From NCBI GenBank assembly GCA_021396245.1, contig WNYE01000027.1, forward strand, positions 186,001 to 250,000: a stretch of 64,000 bases of DNA. The letters are read 5' to 3'. Within the stretch, counting starts at the first letter, position 1, and each line of letters opens with the position of its first letter. Positions 20,043 through 30,730 of the stretch are shown in pieces. Position numbers and translations under genes: made by a program. The notes under the pieces are model-generated. The model saw nothing but the letters and a program-made list of their open reading frames with translations, was not told the origin of the DNA and did no database searches. This DNA is from Sporothrix humicola. Lineage: Eukaryota; Ascomycota; Sordariomycetes; Ophiostomatales; Ophiostomataceae.

Positions 20043-21826
20043 ATGCAAACACTCCAACGCTGCGTCCGTCTGTTTCGACCAGCGAGCAATCCACAGAACC
20101 CCCTTTTTTTCAACCGCCACTCTTCGTTCCTTCCTAAAATTGTCAACATGGCTGCATTACAGCAGGATGATGTCATCTTGAAGCCCATCCCATACAAGGC
20201 AGGTGCTCACTGTACTTTCTCCCAATAGAAAAATATCAAAACCCAATACTAATTCCCACCCGTGCTTCTACAGTTCAAAGACCCCTCCCTGCTCGACACG
20301 CGCGCATTCATCGGCGGAAAGTGGACACCGGCTGCGTCCGGAGCTACGTTTCCAGTTCATGGTATGGCTAGCAACAGGCTGAAGTAAAATGGTTACGCAA
20401 TATCAGATAACTAACAAAATGCTCTTTCTCAGACCCCGAGGACGGCAAGGTGGCCTTCCATGTGGCCAACAACTCTCGTGACGAGGTCCGCGCGGCCATC
20501 GACGCCGCCCAGACGGCGTTTGCCGAGTACAAGAAGTTTACGCACCGCCGCCGCCGTACACTGTTGAGGGAATGGACTGACATTGTGCGCGCCAACCGCG
20601 ACGATCTGGCTGCCATTTGCACACTCGAGCTCGGAAAGCCGATCACCGAGTCGTACACGACCGTCGACTATGGTCTGAGCTTCCTCGACTGGTTCCAGGG
20701 TGAGATCGAGCGCCTGTACGGCGACACCATCCCCGCTGCAAAAGCCGACAACCGTATCTTTACGGTCCGCGAGCCCCAGGGCGTGGTTGCTGCCATTACT
20801 CCCTGGAACTCGCCCATTGCCATGGCCCTGCGCAAGGTCGGTGCGGCCATTGCTGCCGGTTGCACAGTCGTCCTCAAACCCGCACCCGAAACTCCAATGT
20901 GCGCTATTGCCGTCGCCAAACTCTTTGAGCGCGTCGGGGGCTATCCCGCCGGGACTTTAAATGTTGTCCTCGGCGATGCGGCATCGTCGCCGGCCATTGG
21001 CGAGGAGATGTGCCACAATCCACTCGTGCGCCATCTCAGCTTCACGGGCTCCACGGCTGTCGGCAAGTACCTGAATGGCGAGTGCGGCAAGTCTCTCAAG
21101 AAGACGAGCATGGAGCTTGGCGGCAATGCACCCTTTATCGTCTTTGAGGATGCCGATATCCAAAAGGCCGTCAACGGGTTGATTGCGTCCAAGTTCCGCT
21201 CGTCGGGCCAGACATGTGTCTGTGCGAACCGCGTGTTTGTGCACCGCTCCATCATTGCCGAGTTTGCGGAGAAGCTGCAGGCCACTCAGGAAAAGACCTT
21301 TGTCTACGGCTCGGTCTGGGACCCCAAAGTTAACTTTGGCCCTCTGTATTCGCAGAGAGGCGTTGACAAGGTGGCCAAGCATGTTGAAGATGCTGTCTCC
21401 AAGGGCGCAAAGCTCGTCTCCGGTGGTGCAGTAAAGAGCAAATACGGGCCATACATGTACCCGCCTACGATTTTGGTTGCAGATGACAATAGGGCCGACA
21501 AGGGCAGCGAGGTAATGCTTTTCATGACAGAAGAGACATTTGGGCCTGTGGCGCCTCTCATTCCCTTTGATACGGAAGACGAGGTCCTGAAGATGGCCAA
21601 CACGTTTCAGAGCGGACTCGCGTCCTACTTTTACACCGAGAACATTTCCCGTCTATGGCGAGTCGCCGAGGCATTGGATACCGGCATGGTCGGTGCTCGC
21701 GTTGGTCTTATCAGTGCCTGTGAACAGCCTTTTGGTGGCATCAAGGAGAGTGGCATGGGCCGTGAGGGATCCAGGTTTGGTGTCGAAGACTACACAAACG
21801 TCAAGAGCATCACGTTGGGGCTGTAA
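20043..21826 (+). CDS. Succinate-semialdehyde-dehydrogenase-like aldehyde dehydrogenase, probably mitochondrial
   Basis: Three exons (20043-20198, 20274-20361, 20433-21826) encode 545 residues. Intron 1 needs a GC donor (AAG|GCAGGT) to keep PIPYK in phase with FKDPSLLDTRAFIGGKW; no GT donor gives this phase. The catalytic Asn is about N207 (TPWNSP), the general base E309 (ELGGN) and the nucleophile C343 (GQTCVCANR). The family is SSADH (GabD/UGA2), which oxidises succinate semialdehyde to succinate. The first 35 or so residues are Arg-rich and lack acidic residues, which looks like a mitochondrial presequence. Because a phosphonoacetate hydrolase lies 3 kb away, an alternative role as phosphonoacetaldehyde dehydrogenase should be kept in mind. 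Confidence 0.88.
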
Positions 21827-22225
21827 ATTTTCATGTTACGCACGTGTTCACATAGATAATAAATTTATTCCGTCCTCACTTTAAATTTGTGGCTATGAGA
21901 GTAACCAAGTAACCTCATTGCCGGTGACTTTCTGCCTTTCTTTTGCCCATAGCCGGGGACTAGCCCCACCCACCTTCCCCAGGATCGGCTATGGGTCTCT
22001 CACAATACTTTGCCTTACAATCTGGGGAGAGGGCCCGACACAGTTTGGCTTAAGCCGTATACTGTTTTAAACTGTCGGTATTTTTTATTACAATATTTTG
22101 TTGAATTGTAGACATGATTCATAAGAAGCTGTTTCTTCACGATCTGAAAACTGAATCCGTCAACAATTCACCCCAAACACAACAGCAACAACCAAATTGG
22201 ACATTCAAATTACCTGCCGCCCACG
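21827..22225. promoter_or_regulatory. Promoter of the sugar-porter gene with clustered CreA-type sites
   Basis: 399 bases. Four matches to the CreA/Cre1 consensus SYGGRG lie within 75 bases: CCGGGG 21953-21958, CCCCAC 21964-21969, CCCCAG 21977-21982 and CTGGGG 22022-22027. Such clustering upstream of an MFS sugar-porter gene suggests glucose repression. Binding is not shown. Confidence 0.45.
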
Positions 22226-23797
22226 ATGACCACAAGAAACGTCTATCTCAGTGCCGGTATCGCAAGCAGTACGGCGTGGATGTTTGGATACGGCACAGGA
22301 TACATTGGTGGAATTCTCGTCTTGCCGTCTTTCAGCAAACATTTCGACCTCGACGCAAAATCACCTCACGACCGTGCAGCCATCCAGTCACTGATTGTGT
22401 CCATATGGCTATTGGGCGCTTTTATCGGTGTTATATTTGCACAGCCCGTTTGTTCTCGACTTGGCCGCAAGAAATGCCTTGTAGTCTGTGCCGCCATTTA
22501 CATAGCAGGCGTCATACTACAGCTTCTATCTGCACTTGGGCCAGAGGCCAAAGTCACCGTCAATCTTGCACTCTTCGAGCTTGGCCGTCTTCTCAATGGC
22601 GCCGGTGTCGGTGTCGGAACTCTCGTGGCACCACTCTACATCACCGAAATATCACTCCCTTCTCAACGCGGAATGCTTCTCGCTTCGTGGCAAGTGGCCA
22701 TGCAGATTGCTGCTCTTTTTGGGTTTTGGGGCGCCTACATATCAAACGAGATATTTCCCGACACAAGTGACTGGCAGTGGGCAGTGCCTGTCCTGCTACA
22801 ACTGCTTCCTGGAATCATACTTCTCTTTGGTGGCTTGGCCTGCCTCCCCGAGAGTCCAGTCTGGTTGGCAGAGCAGCAAGACGTGGATTCTGCAATGGAT
22901 GTCCACAAGTGGCTACATCATATTGGCCGTAATGGTCCACCATCTGATATGGTGGATCAAGAAGAGACATTCTATCAGAACATCAGCTGTCACAAAGACA
23001 ACACGCCGTCATCATCTCGACAGAGCCAATTCCACAGCCTTTGCCGCCCATCTGTCCGCAAACGACTCGTCCGCGGCATTGTCCTCATGGCGCTCATGAC
23101 ACTTAGTGGCACCAATGCTCTCAACTTCTTTGCTCCTGTCATTTTTATGAGCGCCGGTTTCACGGCCACAGCGGCCTCGCTTTTATTGACAGGACTCTTC
23201 GGCCTCGTCAAACTGGCTGCCTCGCTCTCGTTTATGCTCTACTTTGTCCGCGTTCGCGGCCACCGATTTTGGATTCTCGTCAGCACAGCTGCGTGTGCTG
23301 TGAGTTTGCTCGTCTTAGCCGCCTGTGTCAGGTCGTTTGAGAGAGAGCAGAGCAGTTCTTCTTTCAGCCCCATTGGCATCATCGCCTGCCTCATGGTCTT
23401 TGTCTTTGCCTTCTTCTTTGGTATCGGGCATGGCCCAATTGCTTGGAGCTTCTGTGCCGAAGTATTTCCGGCCGACGTCAGTACACTATGTTGCACCGTT
23501 ACGACATGCACACAGTGGCTGTTCCAGGTCGTCAATGCTATGGCCACACCGTTCTTGCTGGCTGCTGCCGGCTGGCGGACTTGGCTTTTATTCAGTGCCA
23601 TCAATGTGGTAACTTTTATTTGGTGCTTTGGGTATCTCCCCGAGACACGCGGTGTTGCCCTTGGCCAGGATATGGATAAGGCCTTTGGTGATATGGTTGG
23701 TGGCGGGCATTCTCGTGGCGCTGCCAAAACTACGAGGGTGCTTGTGACTGTGGAGGAAGAGGATGTGGCGACGGAAAACACTGCTCTATTGAGTTAG
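22226..23797 (+). CDS. MFS transporter, sugar-porter family (quinate-permease-like)
   Basis: Single exon, 523 residues, about 12 membrane helices. Signatures are GYIGGILVLPSF in helix 1, CSRLGRKK in loop 2-3, LNGAGVGVGTLVAPLYITEI, PESPVWLAEQ at the end of helix 6 and PETRGVALGQDMDKAFGD at the C terminus. These place it in the sugar-porter family of proton symporters, which also takes quinate and other polyols or acids. The usual Q.SG.N element of helix 7 reads SGTNAL, so a hexose substrate is not secure. It is in the same direction as the two dehydrogenases upstream. Confidence 0.9.
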   Translation: MTTRNVYLSAGIASSTAWMFGYGTGYIGGILVLPSFSKHFDLDAKSPHDRAAIQSLIVSIWLLGAFIGVIFAQPVCSRLGRKKCLVVCAAIYIAGVILQLLSALGPEAKVTVNLALFELGRLLNGAGVGVGTLVAPLYITEISLPSQRGMLLASWQVAMQIAALFGFWGAYISNEIFPDTSDWQWAVPVLLQLLPGIILLFGGLACLPESPVWLAEQQDVDSAMDVHKWLHHIGRNGPPSDMVDQEETFYQNISCHKDNTPSSSRQSQFHSLCRPSVRKRLVRGIVLMALMTLSGTNALNFFAPVIFMSAGFTATAASLLLTGLFGLVKLAASLSFMLYFVRVRGHRFWILVSTAACAVSLLVLAACVRSFEREQSSSSFSPIGIIACLMVFVFAFFFGIGHGPIAWSFCAEVFPADVSTLCCTVTTCTQWLFQVVNAMATPFLLAAAGWRTWLLFSAINVVTFIWCFGYLPETRGVALGQDMDKAFGDMVGGGHSRGAAKTTRVLVTVEEEDVATENTALLS

Positions 23798-24470
23798 AGC
23801 TAAGGTGATAGTGTCATGGCGTCTCTGGTACTGGAATTATAAAACTTGTCATTAAGTCTAGCTAGTTGGAATTTATAAATGTGGAGTTTGTGCTTGAAAT
23901 TGATTCTTTTTTTTTTTTTTTTTTTTTTTTTTTTGGTTCTTTTCGTCTTCTTTAACTTCTTTTTCCTACTCTGTGATGCATATGTATCCCGCAAAAAATA
24001 TAAAAAAAATATATATTTAAAAAAAAAGGTGTGAAATACTCTGCCTAGTTATTTGAGCGGGATTTAAAACATAGTCTTGCCATAAAATTTCCACCACAAT
24101 AGTACAATTGGCATCATTGATCAGACATGTCTTGTTATTTTGGACGACAAAAGCCAACGCAAAATTGTGCGGAGTAAACAGAATGACAAGAAATGTTAAC
24201 CAATCATAAGTGGCCAGTCCCGGCTTCGCCCCACAATTAACCGTGTAAGTAAGTACCCGTGCCACGCCCCACTTTTCCGTCTTTCTCGTCAGGGAGCTCA
24301 AGGAAGACAGCGACGAATACGAAGTACATCCGAATCAAACAGACAGCAAGCGAGGATGGGATGCGACGAGATATTGAATACTGCCCAGATATCTAGAATA
24401 ACTATCGATGATATTGAAAGAGTCCCTGACTATCCTAGTATTTACAAATAAACACCGACCGCCCCATGCA
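23798..24470. other. Intergenic between convergent genes
   Basis: 673 AT-rich bases holding the 3' ends of the sugar porter and of phnA. Apart from the poly-T run nothing was recognised. Confidence 0.4.
23907..23934. repeat. Poly-T run of 28 bases
   Basis: An uninterrupted T28 lies downstream of the sugar-porter stop. It is probably length-polymorphic and prone to sequencing error. Confidence 0.95.
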
Positions 24471-25810
24471 CTACTGGCCATGGTTCAAGACCAGATCGAA
24501 AATGCTAAAGTTGCGCCACTGACGTGCACGCGTGGTTTCATCCTCGACGATTGGGACCGACATCAACAACGGGACCTGCTGCTCTGACAGCCCGCCGTGC
24601 GATCGAAGGCGGTGGTCACCCAAAGTCGACAGATCGTGCTCAGACTCACGGCCGCCGACTACGTAGTTCTTGTTCGACACGACAACAAAATCGCCTTCGC
24701 GGTCCAGCGGCATCTCGAGTTCGCGTGCAGCGTCCTCCTTGAGAAGAGCCACCTCGACAGCATCGAGGCCACGCAGATACTCGACCATGGCAGGTGCCTG
24801 ACTGCGAATAGCATCGTCCAGAATATGCACACGAACAAAGCCACCGAGGGCACCGTGGTGCTTCACAAACGGATCGGTGATGGGGCAGATGACGCGGATA
24901 CTGCCCGGTGCCAAGCTGAACTGCGTCTCGAGGATGTCCTGAACAAAAAGGGCATTGGGCTTGCCGTCGTCGCGGGACTTGTCACTCATACCATGGTCGC
25001 CTGTAACGGCCACAACGGCACCAAGCTCGACAAGACGGCCGATGCGGGAATCCACGCCCTGCATGAACTCGTTGGCCTCGGGAGTGCCAGGCGCGTGCTT
25101 GTGCTGCACAAAGTCGGACAGTGTGAGATAAAACAGATCAGCGCGGCCGGCTTCGAGAATGCGGATGCCTGCGTCCAGAACACACAGAGAGAGATCGCCG
25201 GAATACTGGTCTGGCCGCCGGAGACGCCCAATCCACTGCTTTAGCTCGGCATCGCTGGCCTTTTCGGTAGAGAAGCAAATGTTTTTGTTCTTGTTATTGC
25301 CATCGGCAGTGCCTAAGCCATGGTCGATGATCCGCCGCAGCTTGTCCTTGGCCGTGATCGCGGCAATGCGGACGCCCTGGGCAGCCATCTCGGCCAAAAT
25401 GGTGGATCCGCGCAGAAGCGAGTCGTCCAGAACCATATGCTCCGTGTTGGTGGCGCTGTCCAAAAAGTAGTTGCCGGCAATGCCGTGGACAGCGGTCGGG
25501 ACACCAGTGATGATCGACACGTTGTTGGGGTTGGTGAACGAAGGCATCGCCACGTTGGCCGTCGCGTGGAAGCCATTCTTCACAAAACCAGCCAGCGTTG
25601 GCAGTGTTCCATCAGAAATACCCTGTTCGAGGTATGTCGGGTCAAAACCGTCGACACAGATGACTACGGTGGGCCGCGTAGGCCGCTTATACGTCGTTCC
25701 ATGGAGGACGATGGTGTCTGTAGGATAGTGAATGATTAGACTGTTGGCCTTTGAATATTTTGCACATGGCATGAGATGGGTTTACCTCTTGTTGACGCGG
25801 TAATGGCCAT
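24471..25810 (-). CDS. phnA: Phosphonoacetate hydrolase (alkaline-phosphatase superfamily)
   Basis: Two exons (25810-25786 and 25717-24471) encode 423 residues. The first exon is 25 nt (MAITASTR) and the 68-nt intron carries GTAAAC and CTACAG; the other ATG in the open frame, at 25772, lies inside this intron. The metal and catalytic residues of the family are all visible: D31 (VICVDG), nucleophile T70 (PSFTNPNN), D210 and H214 (LSDFVQHKH), D249 and H250 (TGDHGM), H382 (RSHGG). K132 in AKDKL also matches PhnA. The enzyme splits phosphonoacetate into acetate and phosphate by C-P cleavage with two zinc ions. No signal peptide is seen. It lies downstream of a Zn2Cys6 regulator and a PHS-type transporter, all on the minus strand. 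Confidence 0.88.
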
Positions 25811-26317
25811 ATTGATTGTTGGGTGTTGAGATGGGAAACTAGATCGAGTTTTTCAGTGTTGTTGTTGTTGTTGTTGATTGAGATGAAATGAAACATTAAA
25901 ACTCAAAGTCCACTGGACGAATGCCTCTTTTGTAGTGATTGCATTGGCTGTTGCCTGCTTGTATTAAATATGAGGTCAAATAGCGCCATGAAAAAAAATA
26001 TCACAGAAAAATCTGAAATGAACACAGTAAAACCACTTGTTGTATAGACTAACAGGATGATTGGCACGTGCCTCACGTCGGGCCAAAAGATGTGATGAGG
26101 CCAATGCAAAGTCCAGATTCCAATTTCCAGGCAGATCGAAAAGATCGGTGCGAAGTCCGACCGGCACGAAGACCGCACTTTTTGGTGTGTAAGTCGAGAC
26201 CCACAAAAAATAAGTGGAACACAACTGTCAACAGAGATGGGATCAAAGACGGGACCTTGTGGGCGCTTCAGACACGATATGGTGGGATGAAATATTTTAT
26301 TATTAGGAAATACCCTC
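25811..26317. other. Intergenic, phnA promoter and regulator 3' end
   Basis: 507 bases between two minus-strand genes. A short GTT microsatellite (about 25857-25876) lies in the phnA leader. No clear operator was seen. Confidence 0.4.
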
Positions 26318-28631
26318 TCATAAGTCAACCGAGAACTGCATGTCAAAGTCCATGTCCTGATTCATCAGGAAATCATATTCGCCCATGAAATATGGGTCTG
26401 GCTGAGAATTGGCCGCCCACGCCTGATCGGCTGCAAACAAATCCGGCTGGGCGTGGCTTCCATTGTGCAGCTCATTTTCATGTGCTGCCTGGGCGATTCC
26501 TTCATTATTCTGTCCTGGGGTCAGCTCAGTTTGAACAACAATTGAGTCTGGGCCGCTCTCCCGGTCTAGTGCAGTCTCTTCACTTTCGTGACCTGGAGTG
26601 AAGCCCGATTTTTGCAGCAGATTCTCAATGCCTTTCGTGATACTGACGAGTAAATGACTGGGATGCATCGTCTGCGTGACGCGCCTCAACGTGGCCACAA
26701 GGCTAACGACAAGGCTTGTGATTTCATGGGCATTGATTAAGACAGAGGCTGAGAAATTTGACGCCACCTTGAGTAGAAACACGGCTGCAAACGCAATCAT
26801 CACGTCAAAGTAGACGGGCAGACCATCCAAATATGACTGTATTTCTGGATCTGATACGACTGCGCGTAGAATCGAAAGCGCGGCAAGGACACCCGCATTG
26901 GCTGCTTCGTCGAGGTCCATCGTGGCGTCGGCATGCGAGACTGACGAAATCGTGGAGGCTGCGGCTGTTGGAGTGGTTGTTGGAGGCCCAGCGAGTGTGT
27001 CTGTGGCGAGCTTTCTTTGCCCATTCTCCGGCATTCCACGAAAAGCGTGAGAGTAGAGGTAAAGTTTGGCAAAATTGTACTGAAGTTGGACACCTTTGCG
27101 AGGATAATTGCCGACATGAGGGTTGGGCCGAAAACGATCAACCCACTCTGCCCTAAGGCCGTCCAGTGCGAGGCCAAACCGGCGTAGATGCGGCACTTCC
27201 GTATCTTTTAGTGGGCGAGTTACGTCGACACCAAATGTATCAAAGACGTTGGTGCATAAACTCCACCGCAGAGCCTGGCTGACAAGACGAGCATCGTCTT
27301 CTGTAGCATGTGGTCCATCGACAAACCGTCTGGCCTCACGAACCGACTCATCTTCTCGTGTAAGTGGAGGTCGGCCGTAGACAACTGAGAAGTGGTGGTC
27401 GCAAACATAGACGAGGTACCATAGGCGTGTTCGCAAGTAATGGGTCCGGCTTTCGCTGCGATTGGCCCCACTGTCTAGAGCTCGATGGAAGCTTCGGTGC
27501 AGCTGCAGTTCTGTAGCCATGCGGACAGCCGCCCCAACTAGAGACCACGACAGGTCGCCACCCAGCCAAAAGGCACCGATGCACAGCGCCCGAACATCAT
27601 CCATGGTACATGCCTTGGACATGGCTTTGCGTGAGCAGAGGGAAACAAACTCGGCGTGAAGCCGGTTAAAGTCGGTTGCACCGCCTGCTCGGTCATATGT
27701 GTGAAGAGCTCCGACTGAACAAACGGCGGCCACAAGAAGTGGTGATGTAACACGAAGGCTGGATAAACTGACCGGCCCATGGTCGCAGAGGATTCGGTAG
27801 GGAAAATGGTCCATGCGGTTGTGGTAGTTGTCAAAGTACGCCTGGGCATGTTCCAGACGGACAAGACCACGAGAAATAAAGTCGCGACTGCTGTGGTCAA
27901 CGCTCCGGCTCTTATTTTGGCCGGCGGTGAGCCCAGATCCATTCAATACATGCTGATCCCGGCGCCGTATGTTTGGTCCCGTTGTTTCTGTTCCATGTTG
28001 GCCTGCTTCAGCCTGCGAAGGCGGCGTGTCTGAGATGTAGAAACCCGGCATGGCGCCTGGGCCTGAGTCTAGATCCATGACGATTTCCCAATGGTTGGTA
28101 CCTTGGTCACCGTCTCTCCGGTCGGGATCTAGATCGGGATTCTGCGTATTTTGATCCAAGCGGTTCTCGTCATCGCCGATATCGCCATCATTTTCGTCCT
28201 GTTGGTTTCTGTCGGTGTCGGTTTCCATGTCCTGTTCTTGGACCCGCTGTAGGGCGTCTGGAGACAACTGGTCTTTGACCACCTTGGAAACAATCGCCTC
28301 CAGTCGACGCATTTTCTTCTCCATCGCGTGCTTCCACGACGTGTCGCTCTCCAGCAGCATTTGGAGGCTTCGATTGACCGTGCAGGACAGACCCCGCTTC
28401 TTGCACCGTATGCACGGCGCCTGGCCGTCGTTCATGTGGCATTTTATCTGAAGAGTTAGACAAACGAACAAATGGATAAGGAAGCGATAAGAGAGGGTGG
28501 TCACCTTTTACCTTTTGTTTGCGACAGGCAACGCAGGCTGTGATTTTGCGACTGATCTCTGGCGGCTTGCGGTCGCCGAATGCGGCCCTCAGCGCCAGCA
28601 CTGGCGATGCTGCATCTTCGTCTCCCGCCAT
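26318..28631 (-). CDS. Zn2Cys6 transcription factor 3, next to phnA
   Basis: Two exons (28631-28512 and 28447-26318) encode 749 residues. The 64-nt intron splits the zinc cluster. Spliced, Cys at 33, 36, 43, 52, 55 and 62 give CX2CX6CX8CX2CX6C, the classical spacing. A heptad-like basic stretch (KHAMEKKMRRLEAIV) follows and probably forms the dimerising coiled coil. An acidic Asp/Asn-rich linker comes next, then a fungal-specific transcription factor domain (RTRLWYLVYVCDHHFSVVYGRPP). The intron falls after the same Lys before (I/R)KC as in the other two regulators. It is a probable local activator of phnA and the PHS transporter on either side; that role is inferred from position. Confidence 0.9.
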
Positions 28632-29075
28632 CGCGGGTTGCGGATTGCGGATTGCAGTGTGGTAGATCAGAAGTCGTGGTACATGAAATTTTGGAGGGAT
28701 ATCTTCAACATTCTTGGATGGTTACGCGAAAGCAAATGCACAATGCGAAGGCAATTGCGTAATTTGACGGAAAGCTCCTTCCCCACTGGAAGCCGTCGCC
28801 TAAACCTGCTGACACTGCCGCTAAATCCCGATTGGTTAGCATGCTTTAGTGGTTGGAATGACCCACGTGGTCGCTGCAGTTGGCATTTACCCCTAGAGCC
28901 CTTAGGTGTTGCATGAAAACACTGTATTTACATACTTTCACATGGGTGGTTTGATTTTTTCATGTTGACAAACGATGATTAACAAAGAAAATGTATTGAA
29001 CAACGTGGGTTGGAATTTTTTGCCGCATATATATCATAATAGCAAAGTGGTATGAAATTTTGCAGTGTCTCCCAG
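28632..29075. other. Intergenic, regulator 3 promoter and transporter 3' end
   Basis: 444 bases. Nothing specific recognised. Confidence 0.4.
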
Positions 29076-30730
29076 TTATGCTTTGCCCATGACTAACGAC
29101 TCAGTCTCATAACTTGGGACATCTGACATGTTGCTTCCGACGACAACTGGAGATGCCATTTCCATTCCCTTGGTCTTTTCATTCTTGTACATGCCGTCCG
29201 CCTCAATCTCTGCTAGTGAAAGACCCTTAGTTTCTGGCACATAGTACGTCAACAATGTGCACAGAAACATGATGCCAGAGAGCAAGCCAAGGACACCGTT
29301 GAGACCAATTGATTCTGTGGCGGAGTTGAATGCGAAGGACGTGACGATGGCGCCAAGCTTGCCAGATGCTGCCGCAATTCCGTGACTTGTTGCTCGTACT
29401 TTCGTTGGGAAGACCTCAACAGGGACTATGAGTATTAGTTGGGTGAAACAAAAATTTAGAAGAAGAGGTAAGGCGGAGGAGACGCACCCAAAAACGTTGT
29501 TGAAGCCAACCCTGCATTGAGAACAAATTGAGAAATCGTAAAGAGAGTGATCAAACCGCCTGTCGATGTGTGGTTGGTGACACCGGCCCAAACCGCATAC
29601 AGAATCGTGACAACTGCACTGCCGATAAACTGTTGGCGACCGTGGCCAAGCCAGTCGGGGAGAAAGATGCCGACCCAGTAGCCGGGGACGTAGCCAGCCG
29701 AAACTTGGATGATGTTGCCGACAGCCGTGTTGTGCAGTACCTGCCATGGCGTGCTTCCGCCAGAGAAACCGATGCGGGCTAGGATGACGCTCTGGTTGAG
29801 ATTGACACCGTAAAATGCAATGTCAAACAGAAACCAAATAAGTGATACAGCAAGAAGAGTTCGTAGATGTTGCCACTCCGAGAAGTATGCGTGGAAATCG
29901 GCGAACTGTTCACGAAGACCACGACGGCGAGTCGTGCCATCACTGGACGACGATGTTGCACCTTCACGGCTGCGTGCTTCGACATACTCGCGATATGGTC
30001 TGGTCTCTCGAATTGTCAGTCGGGCATATAGCGTTAGGGCACATGGAAGCAAACCGATGCCAAAAAGCAACCGCCAAACCCACTGCAAGTGGTAGATGTT
30101 GTCCTCAATAGACGACTTGAAGGCAGCCAGAAGAACGACAAAAACGATTGCTGCACCAAGTGCTCCAACACCACTCCACGAAAAGGAGGCTAGAACGTTC
30201 TTGCTGCGAGACCATCCGAGATTCTCTTCGCCAGCAAGTGAGGCCGTCATGGGATAGTCGCCACCAACGCCCAGACCGGTGACTACCCGGAACACCGTGA
30301 CCCAGCCAACGATTCCGCTCTGGCTAATGTGAGGTGGCATGGTGATGACGAGAAGCGTGCCAACCATGGTTAGAATGAGCTCACGGCCATAAACACTGTG
30401 CCGGCCAAACGCATCGCCAAAGATGCCAAACAGGACTTGTCCCACAATCATGCCAATGGGCAATGCGCTCTTCATGGTATCCTGCTGGATGGCGGGGATG
30501 CTGTGTTTGTTGTCTTGCCAGTAAAGGTACCCAAGCATGGGTATGACAAGACCAATCGTTGTGTTCACTGTCCATTAGTTTGTTGTCTTATCTCAAACAA
30601 AGAGACAGTAAATATATGGACACTCACAGTATCCATCTGCAAACTGTCCGACGCCAGTTATTGCCAGAAAACGGATCTTAGACATCAACGTCTTCCTCTC
30701 TGGAACCGAGACATCCTGATGGGAGGACAT
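29076..30730 (-). CDS. MFS transporter, phosphate:H+ symporter (Pho84/Git1) family
   Basis: Three exons (30730-30628, 30567-29488, 29425-29076) encode 510 residues with about 12 membrane helices. Splicing gives FADGYLNTTIGLVIPMLGY, the PHS-family helix 1. Also present are GQVLFGIFGDAFGRHSVYG, the signature GLGVGGDYPMTAS, VPVEVFPTKVRATSHG and the C-terminal PETKGLSLAEIE. Members take up inorganic phosphate (Pho84) or glycerophosphodiesters (Git1). The two cannot be separated by eye, but YGRELILTMVGTLL reads more like the Git1 side. Beside phnA and a regulator, uptake of an organophosphorus compound is an attractive hypothesis. Confidence 0.88.

Noticed and set aside
20043..20273. GT donor for ALDH intron 1 two bases into the GCAGGT
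   Set aside because: It would shift the frame and destroy the conserved FIGGKW block; only the GC donor keeps phase.
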